NCBI GenBank assembly: GCA_937883755.1
Contig: CAKZYA010000004.1
Span: forward strand, 124,001-188,000
DNA length: 64,000 nt
Direction: 5' to 3'
DNA from: an uncultured Flammeovirgaceae bacterium
GTDB lineage: Bacteria > Bacteroidota > Bacteroidia > Cytophagales > Cyclobacteriaceae
Position 1 is the stretch's first letter. Every line of letters begins with the position of its first letter. Position numbers and translations under genes: made by a program. The notes beneath the pieces were generated by a model that worked only from the letters and a program-made list of their open reading frames with translations, ran no database searches and was not told the DNA's origin. Shown piece by piece: positions 35,726 to 44,766 of the stretch.

Positions 35726-37132
35726 ATGGCTCAGTATATCCGTCGAGTTAAATACTTATACTACAATCTCCGTATTGCTCTCAGTGGCTCGGAAACTAAT
35801 TTTACGTCTGGCAGTATCCGCCGGGCTATCTTTCTGCTATCCGTTCCCATGATTCTGGAAATGGTCATGGAATCCCTGTTCGCAGTAGTTGATATTTTCT
35901 TTGTGGGAAAGGTCAGTACCACGGCGGTGGCTACCGTAGGCCTCACCGAATCCGTATTGACTATTATTTATTCGGTAGCCATTGGTCTTAGCATGGCAAC
36001 TACTGCATTGGTAGCCCGTCGAGTAGGGGAGAAGAACCACCATAAGGCGGGAGATGCTGCATTTCAGGCGATTGCTTTAGCGGTTATTATCTCGCTAGTT
36101 ATTGGTGTAGCTGGGGCAGTATTTGCCCGCGATATTCTTCGACTCATGGGAGGTGAACCTCAGTTGGTGGAGGATGGCTTTCTCTACACTCGTATTATGT
36201 TTTTGAGCAATACCAGCATCATGCTGCTATTTCTCATCAATGGTATCTTCCGGGGGGCTGGAAATGCCTCGCTGGCGATGAAGTCACTGTGGCTGGCTAA
36301 TGGCTTAAACATTGTTCTTGATCCGATCTTCATTTTTGGCTTAGGGCCAATCCCTGAGTTTGGTGTAGCTGGAGCAGCCATCGCGACTACTACCGGGCGT
36401 ACTGTAGGAGTATTGTTTCAGTTGTACCACTTATTGAATGGTAAAACTATTGTCAAAATCGGTTGGGACAATGTGGTGGTACGCGCCAAAACGTTGTTGA
36501 ACCTACTTAAACTAGCTTCCGAAGGTATTAGTCAATTTTTAGTAGAATCAGCCAGTTGGATATTTTTGGTACGGATTATTTCGCTCTTCGGCAGTGAGGC
36601 ATTAGCCGGCTACACCATTGCTATTCGTATCATTATTTTCTCTATACTACCTTCCTGGGGACTGTCCAATGCGGCAGCTACGTTGGTTGGGCAAAACCTA
36701 GGGGCAGATCAGCCATTAAGGGCGGAGAAATCTGTCTGGAAGACAGCATACTACAACTTTCTATTTCTGACAGTATTATCGCTGATATTCTATTTCGGTG
36801 CGTATCAGTTCGTTGGTATCTTTAGTGATGAACCCGAAGTAATTCAAACTGGGGTAGAGTCATTGCGGATTATCTGCCTAGGCTACGTCTTTCTTTCCTA
36901 TGGGATGGTACTGGCGCAGTCATTTAATGGAGCAGGCGACACCCGAACACCCTTGCTTATCAATGTTGGCTGCTACTGGTTGGTGCAGATTCCTTTGGCC
37001 TACGGAATGGCGGTTTGGCTGAATATGGGGCCTCAGGGAGTGTACATCGCTATAGCTATTGCATTTTCATTGGCAGCAGTGGTGAGCGTAATCCTGTTCC
37101 AACGAGGGAATTGGAAGTTGGTAAAAGTGTAA
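35726..37132 (+). CDS. MATE-family multidrug/metabolite efflux transporter
   Basis: A 468-residue inner-membrane antiporter with two six-helix halves (about 30-250 and 260-468). The start is the ATG at 35726; a TTG 24 bases upstream is less favoured. FLLSVPMILEMVMESLFAVVDIFFVGKVS is the standard first helix pair, with MGGEPQLVEDGFLYTRIM and SQSFNGAGDTRTP (in helix 10-11) as family marks. MATE pumps export cationic compounds in exchange for Na+ or H+. A strong promoter and folded leader precede the gene. Substrate is not predicted. Confidence 0.92.
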   Translation: MAQYIRRVKYLYYNLRIALSGSETNFTSGSIRRAIFLLSVPMILEMVMESLFAVVDIFFVGKVSTTAVATVGLTESVLTIIYSVAIGLSMATTALVARRVGEKNHHKAGDAAFQAIALAVIISLVIGVAGAVFARDILRLMGGEPQLVEDGFLYTRIMFLSNTSIMLLFLINGIFRGAGNASLAMKSLWLANGLNIVLDPIFIFGLGPIPEFGVAGAAIATTTGRTVGVLFQLYHLLNGKTIVKIGWDNVVVRAKTLLNLLKLASEGISQFLVESASWIFLVRIISLFGSEALAGYTIAIRIIIFSILPSWGLSNAAATLVGQNLGADQPLRAEKSVWKTAYYNFLFLTVLSLIFYFGAYQFVGIFSDEPEVIQTGVESLRIICLGYVFLSYGMVLAQSFNGAGDTRTPLLINVGCYWLVQIPLAYGMAVWLNMGPQGVYIAIAIAFSLAAVVSVILFQRGNWKLVKV

Positions 37133-37167
37133 AATACTCTAGCAATATTTTGATGAGTAATTACGAA

Positions 37168-37209
37168 GAATGGTATAATTTGACAATTAATTGTTAGATT
37201 ATACCATTC
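37168..37209. promoter_or_regulatory. 42-base near-perfect palindrome upstream of the coiled-coil gene
   Basis: GAATGGTATAAT (37168-37179) and ATTATACCATTC (37198-37209) are perfect arms; between them ACAATTAATTGT (37183-37194) is itself a palindrome, and only the two 3-base spacers (TTG and TAG) do not match. The element ends 20 bases before the start codon at 37230. It may be an operator for a dimeric regulator or a stable hairpin in the 5' leader. Confidence 0.85.
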
Positions 37210-37229
37210 AAAACTAAATATGAAATATT

Positions 37230-38030
37230 ATGCGTAATTCTACTAGATTAATGTTGGTGTATTTATTGGTGTTAATGGTACAAATCGGCCATGCCCAGTT
37301 CTTACAACCTGTTGAAAAAAAGATCAATATTGACGAAAAAGTGACCCCGGCTTGGGTGTTGGCGGTAAGTGCCGATAAAGAGGCATTGGCAGAAAGTATT
37401 ATTGATTATACTAAAGAGGAAGTTGGGGTGAAGCTGAAGAAAGGGAAAAACGGGTTGCTAATGGCCAAGGAAATAAAGGTACCAAGTACCACCATCTACA
37501 CCGGAGACCTAAAGGTATTACTTTCTACAGTAAGCAACCAGACTCAGGTAGCAGTAGCATTTATGCCAGGTTACGATATAGCCTTAAATTCTGAAGATTA
37601 CCCTAATGAGATGGAACGGCTTCGTCAGTATACTCGAAAAATGGTGAAGTATCATATGGTGAGTGTGCTTCAAGAAAAAATTGAGGAAGATGAAGGTCGT
37701 TTGCGTGATCTTGAAACGTCGCTAAAGAAGAATCGGCGTGAATACCAAAAACTAGATAAGCGGACTAGCAAGATGCAGAAGAAGATGGGTTCTGATAAGA
37801 CCGAAGAGCATGAAAAGTTTGAGCTAGAAAATGGGCACACTGCCGCTGTAAATCGTATGTCTACCTTAACTGAAGCTCGGGGCGAGTTAGAGGAAGAAAT
37901 CGCTAAAATGAACGAGAAAGTACAGGTGAGTCAGGAAGAAATCAATGATATTGAAAACCAGTTCGTAGAACGAAAAGCAACAGTGAGAACGGAAGAAGTT
38001 GAATCGGAAGAAGAGAAATATAAACCATAA
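37230..38030 (+). CDS. Hypothetical exported coiled-coil protein
   Basis: A 266-residue protein of unrecognised family. Signal MRNSTRLMLVYLLVLMVQIG with cleavage after HAQ. Residues about 25-140 form a mixed domain (TPAWVLAVSADKEALAESIIDYTKEE and STTIYTGDLKVLLSTVSNQ), and residues about 145-250 are highly charged with a strong heptad pattern, a coiled coil (RLRDLETSLKKN, GELEEEIAKMNEKV). The acidic C-terminus ends in EEEKYKP. Likely a periplasmic dimeric adaptor. A five-codon ORF (MKYYA) begins at 37219 and overlaps its start codon out of frame, which could couple or limit translation. Confidence 0.72.
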   Translation: MRNSTRLMLVYLLVLMVQIGHAQFLQPVEKKINIDEKVTPAWVLAVSADKEALAESIIDYTKEEVGVKLKKGKNGLLMAKEIKVPSTTIYTGDLKVLLSTVSNQTQVAVAFMPGYDIALNSEDYPNEMERLRQYTRKMVKYHMVSVLQEKIEEDEGRLRDLETSLKKNRREYQKLDKRTSKMQKKMGSDKTEEHEKFELENGHTAAVNRMSTLTEARGELEEEIAKMNEKVQVSQEEINDIENQFVERKATVRTEEVESEEEKYKP

Positions 38031-38136
38031 CCATAGACGAAGACCGGAAACGAGCAAATGGAAAACAGTAAAATGTACGCTTACAGATAGTAGGCGCGTT
38101 ACAAATGCATCTGAGAGGTAAAGAGATTAACAATAG

Positions 38137-38508
38137 CTATAACTTGAGGGATAGGTAGTAAGCCAGCCAGTCTCCACCTTCCACGTAGGCTAAATCCTTC
38201 ACATTTTCATCAAATTTTAGATAAGTGTAGAACTGATATTCAGCTAAGTAAACAAAGCGATAGAGTTGTTCTCCTACTCCTTCTAACTCGTGCAAAGCTG
38301 GTAAAGCTGCTTCGCTGACCCGGTAGACATCTCCCACTACCGAAGAGCCAGCTTGGGCAATCATATAGGGATACCACTGCTGATAGTCATATAGGGCGTA
38401 ACCAGATAGGCGATACTTCTCTGCTACCAACTCACTATCTGACAAATAGTGAGCATACATTCCCCCTCGGCGCAGGGTTCCGTAAACGAAGATATCATAA
38501 ACGTTCAT
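38137..38508 (-). CDS. Gamma-glutamylcyclotransferase (GGCT/AIG2)-like protein
   Basis: A 123-residue protein of the GGCT-like fold. The substrate loop motif VYGTLRRGG is at about residues 8-16 and the catalytic glutamate is likely in LHELEGVGE near residue 75. Such proteins convert gamma-glutamyl amino acids to 5-oxoproline or act in glutathione turnover; many bacterial members have unknown substrates. It is divergent from the lipid kinase gene by 86 bases. Confidence 0.87.
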   Translation of the reverse strand: MNVYDIFVYGTLRRGGMYAHYLSDSELVAEKYRLSGYALYDYQQWYPYMIAQAGSSVVGDVYRVSEAALPALHELEGVGEQLYRFVYLAEYQFYTYLKFDENVKDLAYVEGGDWLAYYLSLKL

Positions 38509-38594
38509 TTCTTTGGTTTTCAGACGCCTAAGTGTTTTTATTTCTCAAAACATTCCCTGCCTAGTTTACGATATACTAGGGAGAAAAGAGAATC

Positions 38595-39479
38595 ATGCTG
38601 GCAAAAAAGAAGTGCGTATTCATCGTTAACCCAATTTCAGGAATAGGAAAACAAAAGGATATTCCGTTGTTGCTAAAGCATTATCTTAATGCCAGCTGCT
38701 TTGAGTATGGCGTGGTCTTTACCGAGTATCCCGGTCATGCTACTGAGATTGGAGAAACCTATTGCGACCAAGTTGATTACGTGATTGCCGTCGGGGGAGA
38801 TGGAACCATCAACGAAACTGCCCGGGCACTACTAGGTAGTAATGCTGCATTAGGAATTATTCCTCTCGGATCAGGGAACGGCTTTGCTCGTCATTTGAAT
38901 ATTTCTACTAATCCAACCCGAGCTATCAAACAACTGAATGAATCTCAGGAATCGTTATTAGATGTAGGTTTTCTTAATGGTCATCCATTCTTCAATGTAT
39001 CGGGTACTGGGTTTGATGCTTTAATTAGTAAGAAGTTTGCTGATCAAACCCAGCGGGGTTACGCTACGTACATTCGTTGCGTATGGGAAGAAATCACTAA
39101 CTATCAGCCCCGAACGTATCGTTACCAATTAGATGGTGAGGAAGTGGAGGACTCTTTCTTTCTGATTGCTTTTGCCAATAGTGAGCAGTACGGAAACAAT
39201 GCAGTTATTGCTCCTCAAGCTCAGACTAACGATGGTCTTCTTGATATTGTATTTGTACGACCCTTTCCGCCTGCTTACGTTATTACATTTACGCTGCTAG
39301 CATTTACCCGACAGATTCATCTTTCACCCTATGTAGAAATTGTACAAGCTAATCAGTTTGAGATACAGCAACTCAATGACTCACTTATTCATATTGACGG
39401 AGAGTACGTTGAGACTACTGATAACACCCTAAGTATCTCGTTGCGCCCACAAAATTTGAAGGTGTTACGACCTGCTTAG
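38595..39479 (+). CDS. Diacylglycerol kinase family lipid kinase (YegS-like)
   Basis: A 294-residue lipid kinase. The glycine-rich catalytic motif VGGDGTINE (about 71-79) and the loop PLGSGNGFARHL (about 97-108) match YegS/DgkB enzymes. VFIVNPISGIGKQK at the N-terminus is the usual start. It phosphorylates diacylglycerol or related lipids at the inner membrane. It is alone on the plus strand; its neighbour on the minus strand is the PAS protein 60 bases after the stop. Confidence 0.92.
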   Translation: MLAKKKCVFIVNPISGIGKQKDIPLLLKHYLNASCFEYGVVFTEYPGHATEIGETYCDQVDYVIAVGGDGTINETARALLGSNAALGIIPLGSGNGFARHLNISTNPTRAIKQLNESQESLLDVGFLNGHPFFNVSGTGFDALISKKFADQTQRGYATYIRCVWEEITNYQPRTYRYQLDGEEVEDSFFLIAFANSEQYGNNAVIAPQAQTNDGLLDIVFVRPFPPAYVITFTLLAFTRQIHLSPYVEIVQANQFEIQQLNDSLIHIDGEYVETTDNTLSISLRPQNLKVLRPA

Positions 39480-39539
39480 ACCCAGGTTATTCTAAGCCTA
39501 GGGCAAATGAAAATTATTTCTTGGTTGTGTCTACTCTGC

Positions 39540-40715
39540 TTAAACAGTTTCGTCCACTATAGTGCGGATGACATTATCTAACTCATTGACAGCAGTTTCC
39601 AGACAATCTAAGTAATGGAGATAATTGTCATCTCTCTCTCTTAAAAGGATACATAACCCTGCAATCGTAGCCACTGGGCGGCGTACTTCGTGCGACTGGC
39701 GCCAAGCAATCTTTCGGAGCTTCTCATTTTGTTCTTGCAGTTTTAGCGAGGCTCGTTTTCGCTTATCAATATTTGTGGTGTTGAAACTAACGCCAATAAT
39801 CTCGTTACGTTGATCGTAGATTGGAGAGTGAGTAACATCCATCCAAATACTTGTACTGTTAGGTATTGGCACTTCAATCTCCTGCTTTACAATATCTCCT
39901 TCAAGAGCCTTATTGAGATCTTGATGGAAAGTGTCTCGGTACCCATCCATTGAGTAATCGAATACACTTTGCCCAACCTCTAAGTCTTCATTGAAAATGA
40001 CTTTTACAATCTTGCGAGCTACATTATTAAAGGCAACTATAGAGAAGCTTCTATCCAAAATGATATTATAATCAGTAGTGCTATTAAACACTGCTTGAAA
40101 TTTATATTGCGTTTCTTTTAGTTTCTTGATGTGGTTAATAAGGCTCTGGCTGATAGGGCGGTAGATGTAGCGTACTTCCATAACGAGTACTATCATGGAA
40201 AGTAGTGCCAAGATAATTTCCATTATTACAATAAAGTGAAGCTTCTCATCAGAGTTTCGCTCCAGGCTTTTTACCACTATTTCCATTCCAGCTAAGAATT
40301 CAATCTGATTCTCGTAAAGTTGCCATCTACTTGATTCAGTTATTGAGGGATTCTTTAAAAAATCCTCGACAAAAAGAACATTAGCACTTATCTGTTCAAG
40401 ATTGTGTAAAGCGGTGAGATCAGAAAGTTTGTGAATGCCTAAGTCAGGATTGCCTTCAAGTAATCCATAATGTACCTCACCCCACTTTTGAAATAGATTG
40501 TGCAGACAATCTAAGTTGGTCTGCCCATCAGCAAATCGCTCAAACTCCAGGCTGATTTGTTGCGAAAGCGTACGTTGCCTACCAGAAAGGTTGATGGTTT
40601 GAGCATCTTCATCCTTTTTAAACAGCCAGTATTGCACAAATACCTGGTTCACCACTAGCAGCATTACCGCTAATAGAATACCCAAAGTATACTGCCGCTT
40701 AAGTTTTTGGTTCAT
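39540..40715 (-). CDS. Membrane PAS/HisKA-like sensor lacking an ATPase domain
   Basis: A 391-residue protein. TM1 at about 11-30, then a periplasmic PilJ-type sensing region opening with NLSGRQRTLSQQIS, TM2 at about 158-180, and a PAS domain at about 200-315 (YKFQAVFNSTTDYNIILDRSF). The C-terminus (about 333-391) is a HisKA-like dimerisation helix pair with the phospho-acceptor motif RQSHEVRRPVATIAG (H342), but the protein stops there with DETV; there is no HATPase domain. This looks like a natural truncation rather than a frameshift, because the following bases give no kinase domain. It may be a phosphorelay acceptor or a signal-modulating partner of another kinase. Confidence 0.83.
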   Translation of the reverse strand: MNQKLKRQYTLGILLAVMLLVVNQVFVQYWLFKKDEDAQTINLSGRQRTLSQQISLEFERFADGQTNLDCLHNLFQKWGEVHYGLLEGNPDLGIHKLSDLTALHNLEQISANVLFVEDFLKNPSITESSRWQLYENQIEFLAGMEIVVKSLERNSDEKLHFIVIMEIILALLSMIVLVMEVRYIYRPISQSLINHIKKLKETQYKFQAVFNSTTDYNIILDRSFSIVAFNNVARKIVKVIFNEDLEVGQSVFDYSMDGYRDTFHQDLNKALEGDIVKQEIEVPIPNSTSIWMDVTHSPIYDQRNEIIGVSFNTTNIDKRKRASLKLQEQNEKLRKIAWRQSHEVRRPVATIAGLCILLRERDDNYLHYLDCLETAVNELDNVIRTIVDETV

Positions 40716-41200
40716 AACTAGGCAGAGATTTAAAAGCGTTGTTCTTGATACTACTTACTTAAAAACGGAACTAAGAAGAGGGTGCAGATACTTTTCTTTT
40801 TAATAGATTAATCTACTATTATACTAAATAAAACGGGTGTTTTGGTTGCGTAAATATTGGATGTAATGTAATCCTGAACAATACAGAAAAAGAATTATTA
40901 ACGTGCCCATAATTAACCATTTGGTAACAATATCTTAATGAAGAGATAACACCTTCGTCGCTGACGATTAGGTTATTTGCATAACCAATCACCGTTGCAT
41001 TTGATATACTTATCATACCTCTGCAACTTTTGCCAAAATAGACTAAGCCTCCTTCGTTTAGTTCTCAATATTCTTCACTCCTTTCCGCTAGCCTCTATTC
41101 TATTAACACTAAACTTTATTCATCATGATGACTCGATTTAACCCTGCCCAGATGATGGTTAGTAACCTGCTTTATATAGTTCAATTTAAACTAGTACGAT
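40716..41200. other. Intergenic region with LpxH-type gene promoter and small repeats
   Basis: A 485-base stretch. A likely promoter for the LpxH-like gene is TTTG (41000-41003) with AACTTTTG (41025-41032), 21 bases apart. Short inverted repeats are GGTTAT-TTGC-ATAACC (40971-40986) and TGATA-TACT-TATCA (41001 region). A 48-codon ORF beginning MMTRFNPAQMMVSN at 41124 runs into the LpxH gene out of frame, but has no support beyond length. Confidence 0.45.
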
Positions 41201-42049
41201 ATGTCCAAAAAGCGATCAGTCGAGGTAGCAGTTATCTCCGACGTACATTTGGGTACCTACGGATGCCGCGCTAAAGAACTGCTGAAGTATCTCAAAAGTA
41301 TTAAGCCAGAAACACTCGTCTTAAACGGCGATATTATTGATATCTGGCAATTCAGTAAGCGTTACTGGCCCAGTTCTCACATGCGAATTGTGAAGCAAAT
41401 CTTTGGTATGGCGGCCAAAGGTATAGATATTTACTATATCACCGGAAACCACGATGAGATGCTGCGAAAGTTTGAAGGCTTTACGATGGGTTCTTTGAAA
41501 ATTGTAAATAGGGTGGTGCTGGAACTTGACGATAAGAAAGCCTGGATATTTCATGGTGATGTATTTGATATTACCATGAAGTATTCAAAATGGCTAGCCA
41601 AACTAGGAGCCATAGGTTACGATACACTGATCTTACTCAATGCCTTCGTCAATTTTGTTAGAGAGAAATTCGGTATGGGTCGGGTTTCTTTTAGCAAAAA
41701 AATCAAGAACCGAGTGAAGGGAGCTGTGAAGTTCATTGATGACTTTGAGAATACTGCTGCTGAAATTGCCATTAACAACGAGTACGACTACGTTATTTGT
41801 GGTCATATTCATAATCCTGAAATAAAGACGGTTAGAGATAATCAGGGTAGCGTAGTTTACCTCAACAGTGGCGATTGGATTGAGAACCTTACAGCTCTAG
41901 AGTACAATAAAAAAAAATGGTCACTCTATCGTTTCTCAGATGATGCTTTACTCAACGACGATGAAGCCAGCGAAGAGGAAGAAGAAAACCTGGATGTAGG
42001 CGTACTTTATAAAAACCTGGTTGAGGAGTTTCGTTTAACTAAACCATGA
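41201..42049 (+). CDS. LpxH-like metallophosphoesterase
   Basis: A 282-residue calcineurin-type phosphoesterase. Metal ligands are visible: SDVHLG (about 13-18), NGDIIDIW, TGNHDEM and the HGD and CGHIHNP histidines. The sequence matches the UDP-2,3-diacylglucosamine hydrolase family (LpxH/LpxI-related), which makes lipid X in lipid A synthesis, but similar proteins of unknown substrate are common in Bacteroidota. The C-terminus is acidic. Its stop codon overlaps the start of the glycosyltransferase gene (ATGA), so the two may act together on a cell-envelope lipid. Confidence 0.85.
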   Translation: MSKKRSVEVAVISDVHLGTYGCRAKELLKYLKSIKPETLVLNGDIIDIWQFSKRYWPSSHMRIVKQIFGMAAKGIDIYYITGNHDEMLRKFEGFTMGSLKIVNRVVLELDDKKAWIFHGDVFDITMKYSKWLAKLGAIGYDTLILLNAFVNFVREKFGMGRVSFSKKIKNRVKGAVKFIDDFENTAAEIAINNEYDYVICGHIHNPEIKTVRDNQGSVVYLNSGDWIENLTALEYNKKKWSLYRFSDDALLNDDEASEEEEENLDVGVLYKNLVEEFRLTKP

Positions 42050-43062
42050 GGGTACTTTACGCTATTCAAGGAACAGGCAACGGTCATATTAGCCGGGCGC
42101 GGGATATTGTACCGATTCTTCAAGATAAAGTTGATCTTGATTTACTAATTAGCGGTATTCAAGCCGATGTTTCCCTGCCGTATTCAATTAAGTATCAATT
42201 CAAAGGGGCTGGGTTTATTTTTGGCAAATCAGGTGGAGTAGACTTGATGCGAACGTACCGTAAAGCCGATACTCGAAGGTTTTTGAAGGATGTACGAAAC
42301 CTTCCAGTTCAGAAGTACGATTTAGTGATCAACGATTTTGAGCCAGTCTCAGCTTGGGCAGCATACTTTAAAAAGGTGCCTAGCGTATCGCTAAGCCACC
42401 AAAGTGCTATTTTAAATGAACATGCCCCTCAACCCCGGAAAAAAGATCCAGTCGGCAAAGCCATCCTCAAAAATTATGCGCCCACGGATAAAGCTTACGG
42501 TTTTCATTTCGCCGAATTTGACAAAAATATCTTTACTCCAATTATTCGGCAGCAACTCCGCCAGACTGACGTTCAAAATCTGGGACATTACACTGTTTAT
42601 TTACCCGCCTACGATGATCAGAAACTGATCAGACGGTTAAAAACGGCTAAAGATATTGAATGGCAAGTTTTTTCCAAGCACAGTCAGCGATCTTATCGGG
42701 AAGGTAACGTGCAAATATCCCCGGTAAACAACGAGCGATTTATTCAGAGCCTGACAAGTTGTGAGGGTATTCTATGTGGAGCCGGTTTCGAGACGCCTGC
42801 TGAAGCACTGTTCTTAAAGAAAAAGCTGCTAGTTATTCCCATGAAGAATCAGTACGAACAGCACTGCAATGCAGCAGCTTTGGAATCACTTGGCGTACCC
42901 GTACTAAAGAATTTTAAGAAGAAGCAATTGCCACTCCTGCATAAATGGATCGAGAAAGCGAAGCCAATTGAGGTAAACTATCCTGATATGACTGAGAAGA
43001 TTATAGATATGGTGTTAGAAGAAAAAAGTGTGGGAGTTGGAAGAGAAAAAGTTGGAACTTAG
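42046..43062 (+). CDS. Glycosyltransferase-like protein (UDP-glucuronosyltransferase/MurG fold)
   Basis: A 338-residue protein of the GT-B fold. The N-terminal IQGTGNGHISRARDIVPIL is the donor/acceptor loop region found in COG1819-type sugar transferases. A C-terminal GAGFETPAEALFLKKKLLVIP (about 239-259) with NQYEQHCNAAALESLGV is the nucleotide-sugar binding motif. It is coupled by 4-base overlap to the LpxH-like gene, hinting at a role in making or modifying a membrane glycolipid. Substrates are unknown. Confidence 0.85.
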   Translation: MRVLYAIQGTGNGHISRARDIVPILQDKVDLDLLISGIQADVSLPYSIKYQFKGAGFIFGKSGGVDLMRTYRKADTRRFLKDVRNLPVQKYDLVINDFEPVSAWAAYFKKVPSVSLSHQSAILNEHAPQPRKKDPVGKAILKNYAPTDKAYGFHFAEFDKNIFTPIIRQQLRQTDVQNLGHYTVYLPAYDDQKLIRRLKTAKDIEWQVFSKHSQRSYREGNVQISPVNNERFIQSLTSCEGILCGAGFETPAEALFLKKKLLVIPMKNQYEQHCNAAALESLGVPVLKNFKKKQLPLLHKWIEKAKPIEVNYPDMTEKIIDMVLEEKSVGVGREKVGT

Positions 43063-43189
43063 ATGAAGTAAAAGTAGCCATGTTTTTCCGTTCCGCGTGG
43101 CGTTCGCTCCGTCTCTCGTTTTCTAAAACCGCAAACAAAAAATGATCTGGTATCGTCTGTGCGCTTAAAAATGACTAAAATTTTCAAAA

Positions 43190-44566
43190 TTGACTGAACT
43201 GACTGCTGAGGAGCATGATCCTGATTTTAAGTGGGGCGTTTCAACGGCTGCTTATCAAACTGAGGGGGCTATTCTGACCGATGGGAAAGGTGTATCTATC
43301 TGGGATGAGTTTGCAAACCGTCCCGGAAAGACTTACAATAATCAAAACGCTAATCAAGCTTGTGATTTTTACCATCGCTACCAAGGTGATTTATCGATTA
43401 TTCAACAGTTAGGAATTCCTAACTTCCGGTTTTCTATTGCCTGGTCGCGAGTGCTACCTAACGGTGTCGGGAAAGTAAACCAGGCTGGATTGGATTTTTA
43501 TGACCGACTCATTGATAGCTGCCTAGAGAAAGGTATTACTCCTTGGGTTACTCTGTATCATTGGGATCTACCAGCTGCTTTGGATAAGCAAGGTGGGTGG
43601 ACAAACCGTGATATAATTGGGTGGTTTACTGAGTACATTGAACGGGTGGTGAGCCGTTATCAAGACCGGGTAACTTACTGGATGATACTCAATGAGCCGA
43701 TGGTTTTTACTGGGGCTGGCTATTTCTTTGGAATTCATGCTCCTGGTAAGCGGGGAATGAAATTTTTTTTATCAGCGGTGCATCACGCTACACTCTGTCA
43801 GGCTGAAGGCGGGCGAGTTGTTCGTAGCCTGCAATCAACGGCTCAAATTGGTACTACCTTTTCTTGTTCTTTAGTGGAACCTCATACGTCTCGCCTGCGT
43901 GATGTTCGGGCTGCCCAGCGGGTAGATGCATTATTGAATCGCTTGTTTATTGAACCAACGCTGGGAAAAGGTTATCCAATCGATCAACTTCCGGTTTTAT
44001 CCCGATTGGAAAAATTTATGAAGTCGGGCGATGAAAAGAGTTTAAAGTTTGATTTTGATTTTATTGGCTTGCAATGCTACACTCGGGAAGTAATCCGATA
44101 CTCATGGTCCATGCCTTACATCTTTGCTCGGCAAGTTTCTCCCCAACAAAGGGGAGTACCTACTACACTTATGGGTTGGGAGATAAACTCTGATTCAATT
44201 TACCGTATTCTAAAGCTTTTTCATCAGCGCTACTCGATCGATACACTAATTGTTACCGAAAATGGTGCGGCATTCACTGATGTGGTACAAGATGGTAGAG
44301 TAGCTGATGAAGAACGACAGCAGTACCTGAACAGTCATATCCAAGCCTGTATGCGGGCTAAGCAACAGGGGGTTCCTTTAAAAGGGTACTTTGTATGGAC
44401 ATTAACTGATAATTTTGAGTGGGCCGAAGGATATCGCCCTACCTTTGGGTTGGTACACGTAAACTTTCAGACTCAAAAAAGAACGATTAAGCAGTCAGGC
44501 TACTGGTACGCTAATCTAATAGAGCGATATACAACAGAGGATCAGCGTCAAGACGCAGGTACTTGA
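43190..44566 (+). CDS. Beta-glucosidase, glycoside hydrolase family 1
   Basis: A 458-residue (beta/alpha)8 retaining glycosidase. The general acid/base is E169 in WMILNEP and the nucleophile is E357 in LIVTENGA. FKWGVSTAAYQTEGA at about 13-27 is the family opening. No signal peptide, so it is cytoplasmic and would act on imported beta-glucosides or cellobiose. An in-frame TTG at 43190 is the only start available: TGA at 43172 closes the frame upstream and no ATG lies before the family block. Its last bases overlap a small convergent ORF. Confidence 0.93.
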   Translation: MTELTAEEHDPDFKWGVSTAAYQTEGAILTDGKGVSIWDEFANRPGKTYNNQNANQACDFYHRYQGDLSIIQQLGIPNFRFSIAWSRVLPNGVGKVNQAGLDFYDRLIDSCLEKGITPWVTLYHWDLPAALDKQGGWTNRDIIGWFTEYIERVVSRYQDRVTYWMILNEPMVFTGAGYFFGIHAPGKRGMKFFLSAVHHATLCQAEGGRVVRSLQSTAQIGTTFSCSLVEPHTSRLRDVRAAQRVDALLNRLFIEPTLGKGYPIDQLPVLSRLEKFMKSGDEKSLKFDFDFIGLQCYTREVIRYSWSMPYIFARQVSPQQRGVPTTLMGWEINSDSIYRILKLFHQRYSIDTLIVTENGAAFTDVVQDGRVADEERQQYLNSHIQACMRAKQQGVPLKGYFVWTLTDNFEWAEGYRPTFGLVHVNFQTQKRTIKQSGYWYANLIERYTTEDQRQDAGT

Positions 44567-44712
44567 GGCATATAGCACTTATCTTTATTTTTAGGTCTTA
44601 AGCGCTTCACTTTTTCGCGGATTTTCTTTAGCAGATCTTCCTCCTCAATTTTTTGATACCCTAACCGAAAAACTCGTTGTTTTAGATCAGAGGTTGTGTG
44701 TGTGGTTTTCAT
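44548..44712 (-). CDS. Small charged hypothetical protein (54 aa)
   Basis: A 54-residue ORF read by hand: MKTTHTTSDLKQRVFRLGYQ followed by a basic helix with KKIREKVKRLRPKNKDK. It starts at the ATG on 44712, 54 bases after the stop of the SpoIIAA-like gene on the same strand, and overlaps the 3' end of GH1 by 19 bases. The residue mix suggests a small nucleic-acid- or membrane-interacting protein. No family match is known. Confidence 0.4.
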   Translation of the reverse strand: MKTTHTTSDLKQRVFRLGYQKIEEEDLLKKIREKVKRLRPKNKDKCYMPQVPAS

Positions 44713-44766
44713 ATGCGATCAGATTACAAAATCCTTCGCCAGTGCCAGATGATCCTATCCTTTAAG

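Noticed and set aside
40819-41016. 65-codon minus-strand ORF in the intergenic region
   Set aside because: No recognisable domain, no spacing to a neighbour and composition like the surrounding AT-rich sequence.
41124-41270. 48-codon ORF MMTRFNPAQMMVSN overlapping the LpxH-like start out of frame
   Set aside because: Support is only an open frame after a possible promoter; kept as a note in the intergenic entry.
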